A stretch of DNA of 64,000 nucleotides, taken from Streptomyces sp. NBC_00224 (GTDB lineage Bacteria; Actinomycetota; Actinomycetes; Streptomycetales; Streptomycetaceae). Made by a program: the position numbers and the translations under genes. A model generated the notes under the pieces. It did not search any database, was not told the DNA's origin, and worked only from the letters and a program-made list of their open reading frames with translations. The stretch covers positions 124,001 through 188,000 of the forward strand of contig NZ_CP108107.1 of the NCBI RefSeq assembly GCF_041435195.1, given 5' to 3'. This document shows positions 8,584-16,324 of this stretch, piece by piece (the stretch's first letter is position 1; the number at the start of each line of letters is the position of its first letter).

Positions 8584-8718
8584 GGTGCCCCAGCTCCGTT
8601 TCCGTTGCGATCTCTGCTTCCTCTACGCAACCGCGTGACCACACACGGCGGTACCGTTGGCGCAACGGCGGGACTTGAAAGCCTTGAAAGTCCGTGAGGG
8701 CGCGGGGAGTTGATGGCC

Positions 8719-10068
8719 ATGGCGACACGGGCGCCGAACGTGGCTCTGGCTCGGCTGCTCGCCGAGACCCACTGGACGTATCGCCAGTTCGCGCGGGCCG
8801 TGAACCGCGTCGGCACGGAGACCGGCTCTCCGCTGCGCTACGACGAATCCGCGGTGAGCCACTGGCTCGACGGCACCATGCCGCGAACAGCGGTTCGGTC
8901 GTGCCTCCTCGAAGCCTTGTCACGGCGGCTCCGGCGCCCGGTCACTCACGCTGAAGCGGGCCTGCCGCTCCCCTCCGGTCACTCCCCCACCACCACGGAT
9001 ACCGTGGAAGGGATGATCGACCTGGGGAGGCTCGACATGGACCCGTCACGCAGGAGCGTCCTGGGCGCAGGCCTCTTCTCCGTCGCGCTCACCATCCCCG
9101 GCTGGCCCGACGTCATCGGCCGCGCCGAAGCCGTCCAGAGCGGCCGTGCTTCGCGGATCGGCATGAACGAGGTGGACATGGTGGTCTCCATGACCGAACG
9201 GGTCTCGGAGCTGGACGACCAGTTCGGCGGCCGCCACGCACGGCCCATGGCGGCCTCGTTCATGGTCAACACGGTCGCCGCGTACCTGCGGGCCGACGCC
9301 CCGGAGAACGTCCGGCAAGCCATGCTGTCGGCGGCTTCGGACCTGCTGTACCTCACCGGCTACATGGCCGTGGACGAAGGCCTGCACGGGCTCGCCCAGC
9401 GCTACTACGTCAAGGCCCTGGAGCTGGCGGGCGCTGCCGAGGATCACCTGACGTACTGCACAACATTGCGGGGCATGAGCGTGCAGGCCGTAGACCTTGG
9501 GCACGGGGCCAAGGCAATGGAGCTGGCCGACGCCGCTGCCGCAGCCTCCCCCAAAGCGGGCCCCCGAATGCGGGCCTTCCTCGCCGGACAACAGGCACAC
9601 GCCTCCGCCCAGACCGGCGACCGCACCAGGGCCCTCCGGTACATGCGTGAGGCAGAAGCCGCCATGGACCAGGCTGAATCACGAGGCAGGGCGTTCGGCT
9701 CCTACGACCCCTCATCCCTCAACTACCACATCAGCCAGGTGCGTTACGAGCTCGGCGATACCCAGGGTGCTGTTGAAGCCCTGCAACAGTCCGACCGGCT
9801 CCTGTACGGCATCTACCGCCGCACCCGGGTACGTCAACGTACATACCTCGCCGAACGGCAATTCGAGGTCGGCCATCTGGAGGCCGCCTGCGCGACGTGG
9901 CACCAGGCGCTCGACGACTACCCCATGGTTCAGTCCGGCCGCGCCGACGACCGCATCAAGACCATGTTCAGCCTGATCCGCCCCCACCAGAAGAACACCG
10001 CCGCCCGCGACCTCTACGAACGGGCCCGCACGATCGCCCCGCCCGCACTCGTTGGCCAGCCCAGGTGA
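8719..10068 (+). CDS. HTH-TPR family transcriptional regulator
   Basis: This protein of about 449 residues has a divergent N-terminal helix-turn-helix (LARLLAETHWTYRQFARAVNR, then YDESAVSHWLDGTMPR). A linker with SRRSVLGAGLFSVAL and C-terminal TPR-like helices follow. The family regulates development and antibiotic synthesis in Streptomyces. Candidate starts are TTG 8710, ATG 8713 and ATG 8719. GGGGAG at 8704-8709 gives the best spacing to 8719. It is divergent from the three small hypothetical genes. A C-terminal fragment of a related protein lies at 10616, and an HTH-less relative at 5239. Confidence 0.82.
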   Translation: MATRAPNVALARLLAETHWTYRQFARAVNRVGTETGSPLRYDESAVSHWLDGTMPRTAVRSCLLEALSRRLRRPVTHAEAGLPLPSGHSPTTTDTVEGMIDLGRLDMDPSRRSVLGAGLFSVALTIPGWPDVIGRAEAVQSGRASRIGMNEVDMVVSMTERVSELDDQFGGRHARPMAASFMVNTVAAYLRADAPENVRQAMLSAASDLLYLTGYMAVDEGLHGLAQRYYVKALELAGAAEDHLTYCTTLRGMSVQAVDLGHGAKAMELADAAAAASPKAGPRMRAFLAGQQAHASAQTGDRTRALRYMREAEAAMDQAESRGRAFGSYDPSSLNYHISQVRYELGDTQGAVEALQQSDRLLYGIYRRTRVRQRTYLAERQFEVGHLEAACATWHQALDDYPMVQSGRADDRIKTMFSLIRPHQKNTAARDLYERARTIAPPALVGQPR

Positions 10069-10170
10069 CGCGGCACCGACCCACGCGGGCGGCCGGAGTG
10101 CCTTTGGCCGGTGTCCTGTTCGGGTTGGGGTCGGGCATGGTCAGGGAGCCGTACGCTGGCCCGGCAACTC

Positions 10171-10190
10171 GGGCAGGCTTGCTCCTGCCC
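10171..10190. terminator. Short hairpin, possible terminator of the TPR regulator gene
   Basis: Arms GGGCAGG and CCTGCCC enclose a six-base loop about 100 bases after the regulator stop. There is no T-run, which is usual for Streptomyces terminators. The strength is modest, so this is tentative. Confidence 0.3.
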
Positions 10191-10282
10191 GCAATTGGAC
10201 CGAGTGGCCCCAGGGAGCGTGCTGCTGGTCACCTCTTCGCAGAACCCATCCCGTCGGTGCCGTCGGCGGATAGCTTGCGGCC

Positions 10283-10612
10283 ATGGATGAGGATCTGAGC
10301 AGCTATGTGCTGGTGATGACGACCGTGGACACGAAGGACGGGGCGGACAAGCTGTCCCGGTCCGTCGTGGATGCCCGGCTTGCCGCGTCGGGGCAGGTGT
10401 CGGGGCCGATCGAGACGACGTACCGGCATCTCGGTGAGGTCGCCCAGGGCACGGAGTGGCAGGTCCTGTTCCGCACCACGGGCGACCGGCTGCCGGAGCT
10501 GGCAGCCCTGGTGGGCGCGGAGCATCCGTACGACTCCCCGGAGATCATCTCCTTGCCCATACTGTCCGGGCCGCCGGCCTACCTGGAGTGGATCACCCGC
10601 GCCACCCGCTGA
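10283..10612 (+). CDS. cutA: CutA1-family divalent-ion tolerance protein
   Basis: This 109-residue protein has the CutA1 fold signature: a beta strand VLVMTTVDTKDGADKLSRSVVDARLAA, the central VSGPIETTYRHLGEV strand, EWQVLFRTT, and the C-terminal HPYDSPEIISLPI segment. CutA proteins are small trimers linked to copper and divalent-cation tolerance, though the biochemical role is still debated. The ATG at 10283 is close to the first conserved strand. It stands alone between the TPR regulator and the remnant at 10616. Confidence 0.88.
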   Translation: MDEDLSSYVLVMTTVDTKDGADKLSRSVVDARLAASGQVSGPIETTYRHLGEVAQGTEWQVLFRTTGDRLPELAALVGAEHPYDSPEIISLPILSGPPAYLEWITRATR

Positions 10613-10615
10613 GCC

Positions 10616-10812
10616 TTACTGCCCGGCGCGTTCGAGCAGTTGCCCCACCGGAGCGATGGCCCGGTGGGGCCGCAGCCGCTGAATCATCAGCTTGGCCCGG
10701 TCGGCGGGACGGGTGGAGGCCAGTCCGGTGGACAGGTCGAGTACGCGGCCGGTGATCGCGGCGGCGTGCTCGACCTCGCCAGAATGCTGTTGCTCGCCGA
10801 CATCGTCCCGCC
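10616..10812 (-). pseudogene. C-terminal fragment of an HTH-TPR regulator
   Basis: The minus strand reads through a short frame ending in TAA at 10618-10616. It resembles the last TPR helix and tail of Streptomyces TPR regulators: GEVEHAAAITGRVLDLSTG, then RLRPHRAIAPVGQLLERAGQ. It has no start codon context, no HTH and no room upstream, because the Nudix gene begins at 10834 on the other strand. It is read as a gene remnant left after deletion or rearrangement. Confidence 0.55.
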
Positions 10813-10833
10813 GCCCAGGGAAGGCACCGCACG

Positions 10834-11349
10834 ATGAGGCCCACGCCCGCCGACCCCGACGCCTGGAACGCGTACCTCGCCGAAGGCAACGCCGCCCAGG
10901 CCCGCAAACGCGTCGCCGCCGATGTCATCCTCCGCGACCCCGACGGCAACGTCCTCCTGGTCAAGCCCACCTACAAACCCGGGTGGGACTTCCCCGGCGG
11001 CATGGCCGAAGACAACGAAGCCCCCGACGACGCGGCCCGCCGCGAACTCAAGGAGGAACTCGGCCTCGACCTTCCCCTCCAGGGGCTGCTGGTCGTGGAC
11101 TGGGTCCCGCCGCACGGCCCCTGGGACGACCAGATCGCGTTCATCTTCGACGGCGGAACCCTCGACCACGACCAGGCCGCCGCCGTGAGCCCCCAGGACG
11201 AGGAACTGTCCGAGCTGGCCTTCGTACACCCGTGCAGGGCCGGCGCTTGGCTACGGGACAGGCTGAGCCGCAGGTTCGATGCCGCCATTGCCGCCATCAC
11301 CACAGGACGACCGCAGTTTCTGCGGGATGGCCAGTCGACGATGCCTTGA
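10834..11349 (+). CDS. Nudix hydrolase
   Basis: This 171-residue pyrophosphohydrolase has the Nudix box from GGMAEDNE to RRELKEELGL (pattern GX5EX7REUXEEXGU), preceded by the usual strand VLLVKPTYKPGWDFPGG. These enzymes hydrolyse nucleoside diphosphates linked to another group with Mg2+; the substrate cannot be assigned. The ATG lies just downstream of a GGGAAGG Shine-Dalgarno-like stretch at about 10818. No operon partner follows on the same strand before the lectin gene. Confidence 0.92.
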   Translation: MRPTPADPDAWNAYLAEGNAAQARKRVAADVILRDPDGNVLLVKPTYKPGWDFPGGMAEDNEAPDDAARRELKEELGLDLPLQGLLVVDWVPPHGPWDDQIAFIFDGGTLDHDQAAAVSPQDEELSELAFVHPCRAGAWLRDRLSRRFDAAIAAITTGRPQFLRDGQSTMP

Positions 11350-11460
11350 GTTCCGCAGGGAAGCGCCGACTTCGCCGCAGGGCCGAAACCAACGGCATGC
11401 CCGCGACCGCGTTGGCGCCCTGTTAGTGGGCTGTTGGAGAGAGCTGTGACGATTCCCGAC

Positions 11461-11478
11461 GGGTCGGTGACGACCCGC
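11461..11478. promoter_or_regulatory. Inverted repeat upstream of the lectin gene
   Basis: CGGGTCG and CGACCCG are separated by GTGA, about 30 bases before the lectin start. It could be an operator or a leader hairpin. Confidence 0.3.
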
Positions 11479-11509
11479 AATGTCACCACCACTCGACCAC
11501 GGGGGACAC

Positions 11510-12049
11510 ATGAAAATTCTCAAGACCGCACTGATGACGGCATCGGCCCTCGCCATGGCCGCCGGGATGACGCTGTCGTCCTCGGCGACGGCCTCGGCCT
11601 CGTCGACGAACGAGTTCGTGAACCAGAACAACAACCACTGCCTGGCCATCGACATGGCCAAGGAGTACCAGAACATCGCGATCATGTGGCACTGCAACCA
11701 CAACCCCGACCAGCAGTGGCACCGCGCGGAGTACAAGGGCAGCGACGGCGGCGGCGCCTACTACGAGATCAAGAACGGCTACGGCCAGTGTCTTGGTACG
11801 TGGCAGGGCGCGACCGGCAACGGCACGACCGTCGTCGGCTGGGACTGCAACGGGAACCCCGACCAGCTGTGGTACTTCGACACCGTCTCCAGCGACCCGC
11901 GGTACAGGGCGATCCGCAGCCACGCGGCCTGGGCCAACGACGACGGCAACAAGTGCCTCGCCCAGTACAAGGGCAGCGGCGACGGCGCGCCGGTCGTCAT
12001 CTGGGACTGCAACGGCCACAGCGACCAGCACTGGATGACGGTCGGCTGA
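11510..12049 (+). CDS. Secreted ricin B-type lectin (RICIN domain) protein
   Basis: This 179-residue exported protein has an N-terminal signal peptide (MKILKTALMTASALAMAAG, cleavage near ATASAS) and one beta-trefoil lectin domain. The QxW repeats are visible as DQQWHRAEY, DQLWYFDT and DQHWMTVG, each after a C-L-A or C-L-G strand. Such domains bind galactose or other sugars; with no catalytic domain attached it is probably a free carbohydrate-binding protein. The ATG at 11510 follows a GGGGGA Shine-Dalgarno; an earlier in-frame GTG or ATG would spoil the signal peptide. Confidence 0.9.
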   Translation: MKILKTALMTASALAMAAGMTLSSSATASASSTNEFVNQNNNHCLAIDMAKEYQNIAIMWHCNHNPDQQWHRAEYKGSDGGGAYYEIKNGYGQCLGTWQGATGNGTTVVGWDCNGNPDQLWYFDTVSSDPRYRAIRSHAAWANDDGNKCLAQYKGSGDGAPVVIWDCNGHSDQHWMTVG

Positions 12050-12060
12050 CATCGGCACGG

Positions 12061-12118
12061 GTGAGCGGCTGACCGGGTGAGCGGCTAAGCCGGTGACCGG
12101 GTGACCGGGTGAGCGGGC
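12061..12118. repeat. Short imperfect tandem repeats between convergent genes
   Basis: GTGAGCGGCT occurs at 12061 and 12077, and a GTGAGCGGG variant at 12109, interleaved with TGACCGG copies. Complementary CCCGCTCAC/CCCGCTCGC copies follow up to the end of the hydrolase gene at 12175. The whole can fold into hairpins and may act as the shared terminator of the lectin and hydrolase genes. Confidence 0.5.
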
Positions 12119-12174
12119 GGGCCGACGGCGCGCCGCCCGTTCACCCGCCGAGCCCGCTCGCCCGCCGAGCCCGC

Positions 12175-13011
12175 TCACCCACCGCCCGGCAGCTCCGGCA
12201 ACCCCGCCAGCGCCCCCCGCAGCAACCCCGCGAACTCCTCCGGCCACTTCGCGTACCCGACATGCCCCCCGGGGAACTCCAGGAGCCGCCGCCCGAGCCG
12301 CTCGGCCAGTGCCTCGACCGGGCGGTGCACCGCCTGCGTACGGGAGTCGCGGCCCCCGGCCACCAAGATGCGGTCCGCCAGCGAGGCCAGGGCGGCGAGA
12401 TCAGGCAAGAAGTGGGTCGAGGGGCGCAGCATGTGGGCCAGGAAGAACGCCGTGTTGTCGTGCGCCTCCGGCAGTTCCGGGGCCGCGCGGCCGCCGAAGA
12501 GCACGCTGAACTCGGCCATGGCCGCCCCGACCCCCTCCCGGCAGAACGTCCCGTACACCCCGTCGATGAACGCGAGCCGCTGCGCCGCGTCCGGCAGCAG
12601 CCCGAACGCGGGCGGCTCGTGCACCACCAGTGCGGCGATCCGCTCCGGGTGGCGCCGGGCGAGTTCGAGCGCGGTCAGCCCGCCCGAGCAGCTGCCGAAC
12701 ACCCGCACCGGGCCGCCGCCCGGCGACAACCGCTCAAGCAGGCGGTACGCGTCGTCCGCATGCACCTCGATGCGTTGGTCGACGGGCGGGCCCTCCAACG
12801 TGCTGCGGGAGTTGCCCCGCGGGTCGACCGTGACCACGCGGTGGTCCACCGCCAGCACGGCGGCGAGCCGGTCGAAGACGGCGGCGTCGGAGTTGCCGCC
12901 GCAGAGAAGGAGCAGCAGGGGGCCGGTGCCGCGCACTTCGTAGTGCAGGGTCGCCCCCGGGACGGCGAGCGCGCCGACGGCGACCGGGGTGTCCGTCTCC
13001 AGCGGGTCCAT
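12175..13011 (-). CDS. Alpha/beta-fold hydrolase
   Basis: This 278-residue cytoplasmic hydrolase has oxyanion-region strand LLLLLCGGNSDAAVFDRL, a DPRGNSRST loop after strand 5, nucleophile elbow VFGSCSGGLTAL, and the C-terminal His in FPGGHVGY. The substrate is unknown; haloperoxidase/esterase-type relatives are common in Streptomyces. ATG at 13011 is preferred, because the longer frame to 13164 adds a low-complexity N-terminus inside the divergent promoter region. It is divergent from the glycosyltransferase-like gene at 13200. Confidence 0.88.
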   Translation of the reverse strand: MDPLETDTPVAVGALAVPGATLHYEVRGTGPLLLLLCGGNSDAAVFDRLAAVLAVDHRVVTVDPRGNSRSTLEGPPVDQRIEVHADDAYRLLERLSPGGGPVRVFGSCSGGLTALELARRHPERIAALVVHEPPAFGLLPDAAQRLAFIDGVYGTFCREGVGAAMAEFSVLFGGRAAPELPEAHDNTAFFLAHMLRPSTHFLPDLAALASLADRILVAGGRDSRTQAVHRPVEALAERLGRRLLEFPGGHVGYAKWPEEFAGLLRGALAGLPELPGGG

Positions 13012-13199
13012 GGTGCTCCCATCAGTGTCTCCGCCAGCGTCTCCGCCAGTGCCTCCGCGCCTCTGCGTCACGGAAAATGACTCATCGTAGCGATTCCGGG
13101 GTATGGTCCGCCAGGATGCCAGGTGGCCCCAGGATGCCAGGCGACCAAGGGGCCGCCGGCCCACCGGCCCAGCCCCAACTCCCCTCCGGAGCAGCCGAC

Positions 13200-14330
13200 A
13201 TGGCCGACCGTCTCCCCGCCCCCGGCCCCCGTCTGCTGATCAACGCACAGGCCTTCGGCTTCGGACCGGCCGCGGCGGCCGCCGTACTCGCCGAGGAGCT
13301 GGCCCTCCTCGGCTGCGTGATCGACTACGTCGGCGAGGGGCACACCCTCGACCTCCAGCGCACCCCGCCCTACCGCGCGATCCACGACTGGACGGACCTG
13401 CCCGAGGACCAACGGCTGGCCCAACTACGCCGACGGGCGCCCCACTACGACCTGTTCGTCACCGCCATGGACTTCCCCGCCGCCGCCCTCGCCCGCCGCG
13501 CCGGACTGGACGTGGCCGTCTACGACGCGCTCACCTGGTTCTGGCCCGAGATCCCCGCCGTCGCCCGCGACACCGTGGTCTACCTCGCCCAGGACTTCTT
13601 CGGCGTACGTGAGCGCATCGCGGCGGATCCCGCGCTGCGCTCGCGTGCCCTCGTTGTCCCCCCGCTCATCCCGCCCCGCCGCGCCTGGCGCCCCGGGCGG
13701 CACGTCCTGGTCAACCTCGGGGGACTGCACAACCCGTACTGGCGGACGTCCGACGCCGTCGCGTACGCACGCCTGATGCTGGAGGCCGTCCGGGCCGCGC
13801 AACCGGTCGCGCGGCCCGTCGTCGCCACCGCGAGCCGCCGCGTCGCCGCGGAGCTGGCCGACCCGGCCGTGGGCACGTACGGCCACGCCGACGTGCTCGA
13901 CCTCATGGGCGGCGCCGCGTACGCCTGTATGACCCCGGGCCTCGGCCACATCTACGACGCCGCGGCCACCGGCGTCCCCACCCTCTGGCTGCCCTCCGTC
14001 AACGAGACCCACCCCGCCCAGGCCCGCCGACTCGCCGCCCACGGCTACTGCGACGCCCACCTCGACTGGGCCGACCTCGGCCAGGCCATCGACGACGCCG
14101 CACCCACCCCGGACTTCCTGGCCGCCGTCGGCGCGGCCGTCCGCCGGACCTCGGACACCCCCGCCCTGCGCGACCTGCTCACCGCCCGCATCGCCAAGTC
14201 CACCGCCGGCCTCGGCCCCGCCCCGAGCCGGGCGCGGGCGCTCACCGACCGCTTCGGCCACGGCGGCACCCAGCGGGCGGCGGCCGCCCTCGTACGCCGG
14301 GCGACCGGTCAAGGGGAGACGGACGATTGA
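13200..14330 (+). CDS. GT-B-like putative glycosyltransferase
   Basis: The protein is about 376 residues and looks like a GT-B fold. The N-terminal half contains RLLINAQAFGFGPAAAAAVLAEEL. The C-terminal half holds a nucleotide-sugar-type segment, GGAAYACMTPGLGHIYDAAATG, followed by VPTLWLPSVNETHPAQARRL. The pattern resembles the donor-binding region of MurG/GT1 enzymes but lacks a convincing HCGxxS. The ATG at 13200 has GGAG eight bases before it; the frame is open further upstream. It is followed after 54 bp by the DUF5937/ArsR regulator, perhaps cotranscribed. Donor and acceptor are unknown. Confidence 0.65.
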   Translation: MADRLPAPGPRLLINAQAFGFGPAAAAAVLAEELALLGCVIDYVGEGHTLDLQRTPPYRAIHDWTDLPEDQRLAQLRRRAPHYDLFVTAMDFPAAALARRAGLDVAVYDALTWFWPEIPAVARDTVVYLAQDFFGVRERIAADPALRSRALVVPPLIPPRRAWRPGRHVLVNLGGLHNPYWRTSDAVAYARLMLEAVRAAQPVARPVVATASRRVAAELADPAVGTYGHADVLDLMGGAAYACMTPGLGHIYDAAATGVPTLWLPSVNETHPAQARRLAAHGYCDAHLDWADLGQAIDDAAPTPDFLAAVGAAVRRTSDTPALRDLLTARIAKSTAGLGPAPSRARALTDRFGHGGTQRAAAALVRRATGQGETDD

Positions 14331-14384
14331 CGAGAACCGTCAAATTACGCTCCCCACCTGCGCAAAGTCCGGCACCATAACCCC

Positions 14385-15503
14385 ATGAGCGTGATCATCG
14401 ACATCGCCGGACTGCCGCCCGAGCGTCTTCTGTTCAGCCCGGCGCCGCTGGCCGAGCTGTGCGCCGCGCTGCACGCCCTGGCCGAGCCGGGGCACCACCC
14501 CGGCCTGCACGGGTGGACCACCGCCACGAACGCCGCCCTCAAGCCCGATCTCGCGGACCGGCTGTGCGAGGCGGAGTTCCTGTGGACCTCCTCCTTCTCC
14601 GACATCTCGCTGCCGTTCGCCGCGCTGCCCGACACGCACGGCCGCCCGGGCGCCACCCTCGCCGAGGAGCTGGACATGCTCGACCGGCTCGACGACGACG
14701 TGTTCGTCGACGCCGCCCTGGAGATCTCCTGCACCAGCCACTACGGCCGCGGCGGCCCCTCCCCGCTCAGCAACGCCAAGGCCCGCGCCCAGGCCCTGGA
14801 GCGCGCCGCAGCCCGGGGACCTCGGCAACTCGACTTCGCCACCCGCCTCCTGGAGGACCCGCCCGCCCTGCGGGCCTGGACCCGGCGCCTCTTCGAGGAC
14901 TGCGCCGAGGCGTTCTTCGACGACGTCTGGCAGCGCGTACGCGTCGAGCTCGCCGCCGACGCCCGGCACAAGACGCAGGTGCTGCGCCACAAGGGCCTGG
15001 CCGAGGCGCTGGCCGAGGTCTCGCCCGCCGTTGCGCTCGCCGAGGACGGGTCCCGTATCAGCGTGGACAAGCTGAGCAGCGGCCGTACGCAGGCGCTCGA
15101 CCCGGCCGTCGGCCCCGGCGTCACCTTCGTCCCCTCCTCCTTCGGCTGGCCGCACCTGTGGGTGCTGCACGCACCCCGCTGGCGACCGGTGATCCACTAC
15201 CCGGCCGCCGCCCCCACGCTGGCCGGCCCCGGCTCCCTGGACCTGCTGGAGCTGCGCATGGAGGCCCTGGCCCACCCGATGCGCATCCGGATGTGCCGCT
15301 ACCTGGCCCGCTCCGCGTACACCACGACCGAGCTCGCGGCCGCCCACGACATCAGCGCGCCCGAGGTCTCCCGGCACATCGCGGCCCTGAAGAAGGCCGG
15401 TCTGATCACCACCCGCCGGCGCGGTCGTTACGTACACCACCAGCTGGACCTCACCGTCGTCGCCCGCCTGGGCAGCGACTTCCTGGAGGGTGTGCTGCGC
15501 TGA
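14385..15503 (+). CDS. DUF5937/ArsR-type transcriptional regulator
   Basis: This 372-residue protein has an N-terminal ligand-domain-like region common in Streptomyces (MSVIIDIAGLPPERLLFSPAP). A C-terminal winged helix of the ArsR type follows: LEALAHPMRIRMCRYLARS-like sequence at about residue 290, recognition helix SAPEVSRHIAALKKAGLITTRR, then a wing with GRYVHHQLD. Members are one-component regulators with unknown effectors. No metal-binding Cys pair is visible in the HTH, so it is unlikely to be a metal sensor. It is 54 bp downstream of the glycosyltransferase-like gene. Confidence 0.85.
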   Translation: MSVIIDIAGLPPERLLFSPAPLAELCAALHALAEPGHHPGLHGWTTATNAALKPDLADRLCEAEFLWTSSFSDISLPFAALPDTHGRPGATLAEELDMLDRLDDDVFVDAALEISCTSHYGRGGPSPLSNAKARAQALERAAARGPRQLDFATRLLEDPPALRAWTRRLFEDCAEAFFDDVWQRVRVELAADARHKTQVLRHKGLAEALAEVSPAVALAEDGSRISVDKLSSGRTQALDPAVGPGVTFVPSSFGWPHLWVLHAPRWRPVIHYPAAAPTLAGPGSLDLLELRMEALAHPMRIRMCRYLARSAYTTTELAAAHDISAPEVSRHIAALKKAGLITTRRRGRYVHHQLDLTVVARLGSDFLEGVLR

Positions 15504-15850
15504 CGCACGGGGGCGGGGCGGGGCTGTGGGCGGCGAGACCTCCTTCGGCGAGTGAATAAAAATCTGTTCCCGCCATAGAAGAATTTGGCTCGAAGCGCGC
15601 TCATAATTTCTTGTGCGACGGGCGGAAGCGAATTATTGAGCAGTGCGGTTTCCGCTATGCCGTGCTACTGTCGATCTCAGTTGCAGTTGTGGTTCCCAAA
15701 AACTTCAAGTGCCCTCGCCTTCGTCCTGCACTCCAGGGCAGGGTGGGAGCACTTTTGTATGTCCCGGTCTTTCTCCGGGCGGGGTAATCATCGCAGTGAC
15801 GCGGAGTCCGCACGGTGCGGGTTCCGGGAAATGCCCCGAAGGAGATTGAC
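15504..15850 (+). promoter_or_regulatory. Long leader/promoter region of the cold-shock gene
   Basis: This 347-bp stretch has no gene and is noticeably less GC-rich than its surroundings. It contains a TTGCAGTTGTGG segment near 15680 and an A-rich CCCAAAAACTTC run. An AAGTGC (15708) to GCACTT (15749) pairing encloses CCTGC/GCAGG. A second small hairpin is CCCGG-TCTTTCT-CCGGG at 15763-15779. GAAGGAGA at 15838-15845 is the Shine-Dalgarno of the cold-shock gene. Long structured leaders are known for cspA-type genes; a temperature-sensing function here is inference. Confidence 0.5.
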
Positions 15851-16054
15851 ATGGCTGCTGGTACCGTGAAGTGGTTCAACGCGGAAAAGGGCTTCGGCTT
15901 CATCGAGCAGGAGGGTGGCGGCCCGGACGTGTTCGCCCACTACTCGAACATCGCCGCCCAGGGCTTCCGCGAGCTCCAGGAAGGTCAGAAGGTGACCTTC
16001 GACATCGCGCAGGGCCAGAAGGGCCCGACGGCCGAGAACATCGTTCCCGCCTGA
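15851..16054 (+). CDS. Cold-shock protein, CspA family
   Basis: This 67-residue single cold-shock domain protein has RNP1 (KGFGFI) and RNP2 (VFAHYS) after the invariant start [16 protein letters not shown]. It binds single-stranded RNA and DNA and acts as an RNA chaperone. The length is exactly typical. A strong Shine-Dalgarno (GAAGGAGA) lies six bases before the ATG. It is followed by a strong intrinsic terminator and then by a DEAD-box helicase gene, a conserved functional pairing in RNA remodelling. Confidence 0.97.
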   Translation: MAAGTVKWFNAEKGFGFIEQEGGGPDVFAHYSNIAAQGFRELQEGQKVTFDIAQGQKGPTAENIVPA

Positions 16055-16096
16055 TCTTGACGCAGACGAAGACGTAGACGCACACGCGTCCGTCGT

Positions 16097-16141
16097 AGCT
16101 GGGGCCCGCACCTTGGGGTGCGGGCCCCAGCTCGTTTTTTT
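16097..16141 (+). terminator. Rho-independent terminator of the cold-shock gene
   Basis: A perfect 16-bp stem (AGCTGGGGCCCGCACC at 16097-16112, complement at 16117-16132) with a TTGG loop is followed by seven T residues at 16135-16141. It is one of the few canonical T-tailed terminators in the window. Confidence 0.95.
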
Positions 16142-16280
16142 CCGGGCCACGGCCCGGCCCGTATTCCAGCGACGCGCCGCGAGAAACGCCCCCCGGCCGA
16201 TCCGCTCCCGCGCATCACGCATCTCGCATCTGATTGGCTCGTTCTTGCGATTCCCCGTGCCACCCGTGTTCCCCGGGAAT

Positions 16281-16318
16281 TCCTTGATACGTGCCGCAGC
16301 AAGCAGCATCAAGGAAGG
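16281..16318 (+). promoter_or_regulatory. Leader hairpin that can mask the helicase Shine-Dalgarno
   Basis: TCCTTGAT at 16281-16288 is perfectly complementary to ATCAAGGA at 16308-16315, with a 19-base loop. The right arm contains most of the AAGGAAGG Shine-Dalgarno (16311-16318) of the DEAD-box helicase, whose TTG start is at 16325. The pairing would block ribosome access until melted. Whether temperature or a protein opens it is not known. Confidence 0.55.
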
Positions 16319-16324
16319 TTCCTC

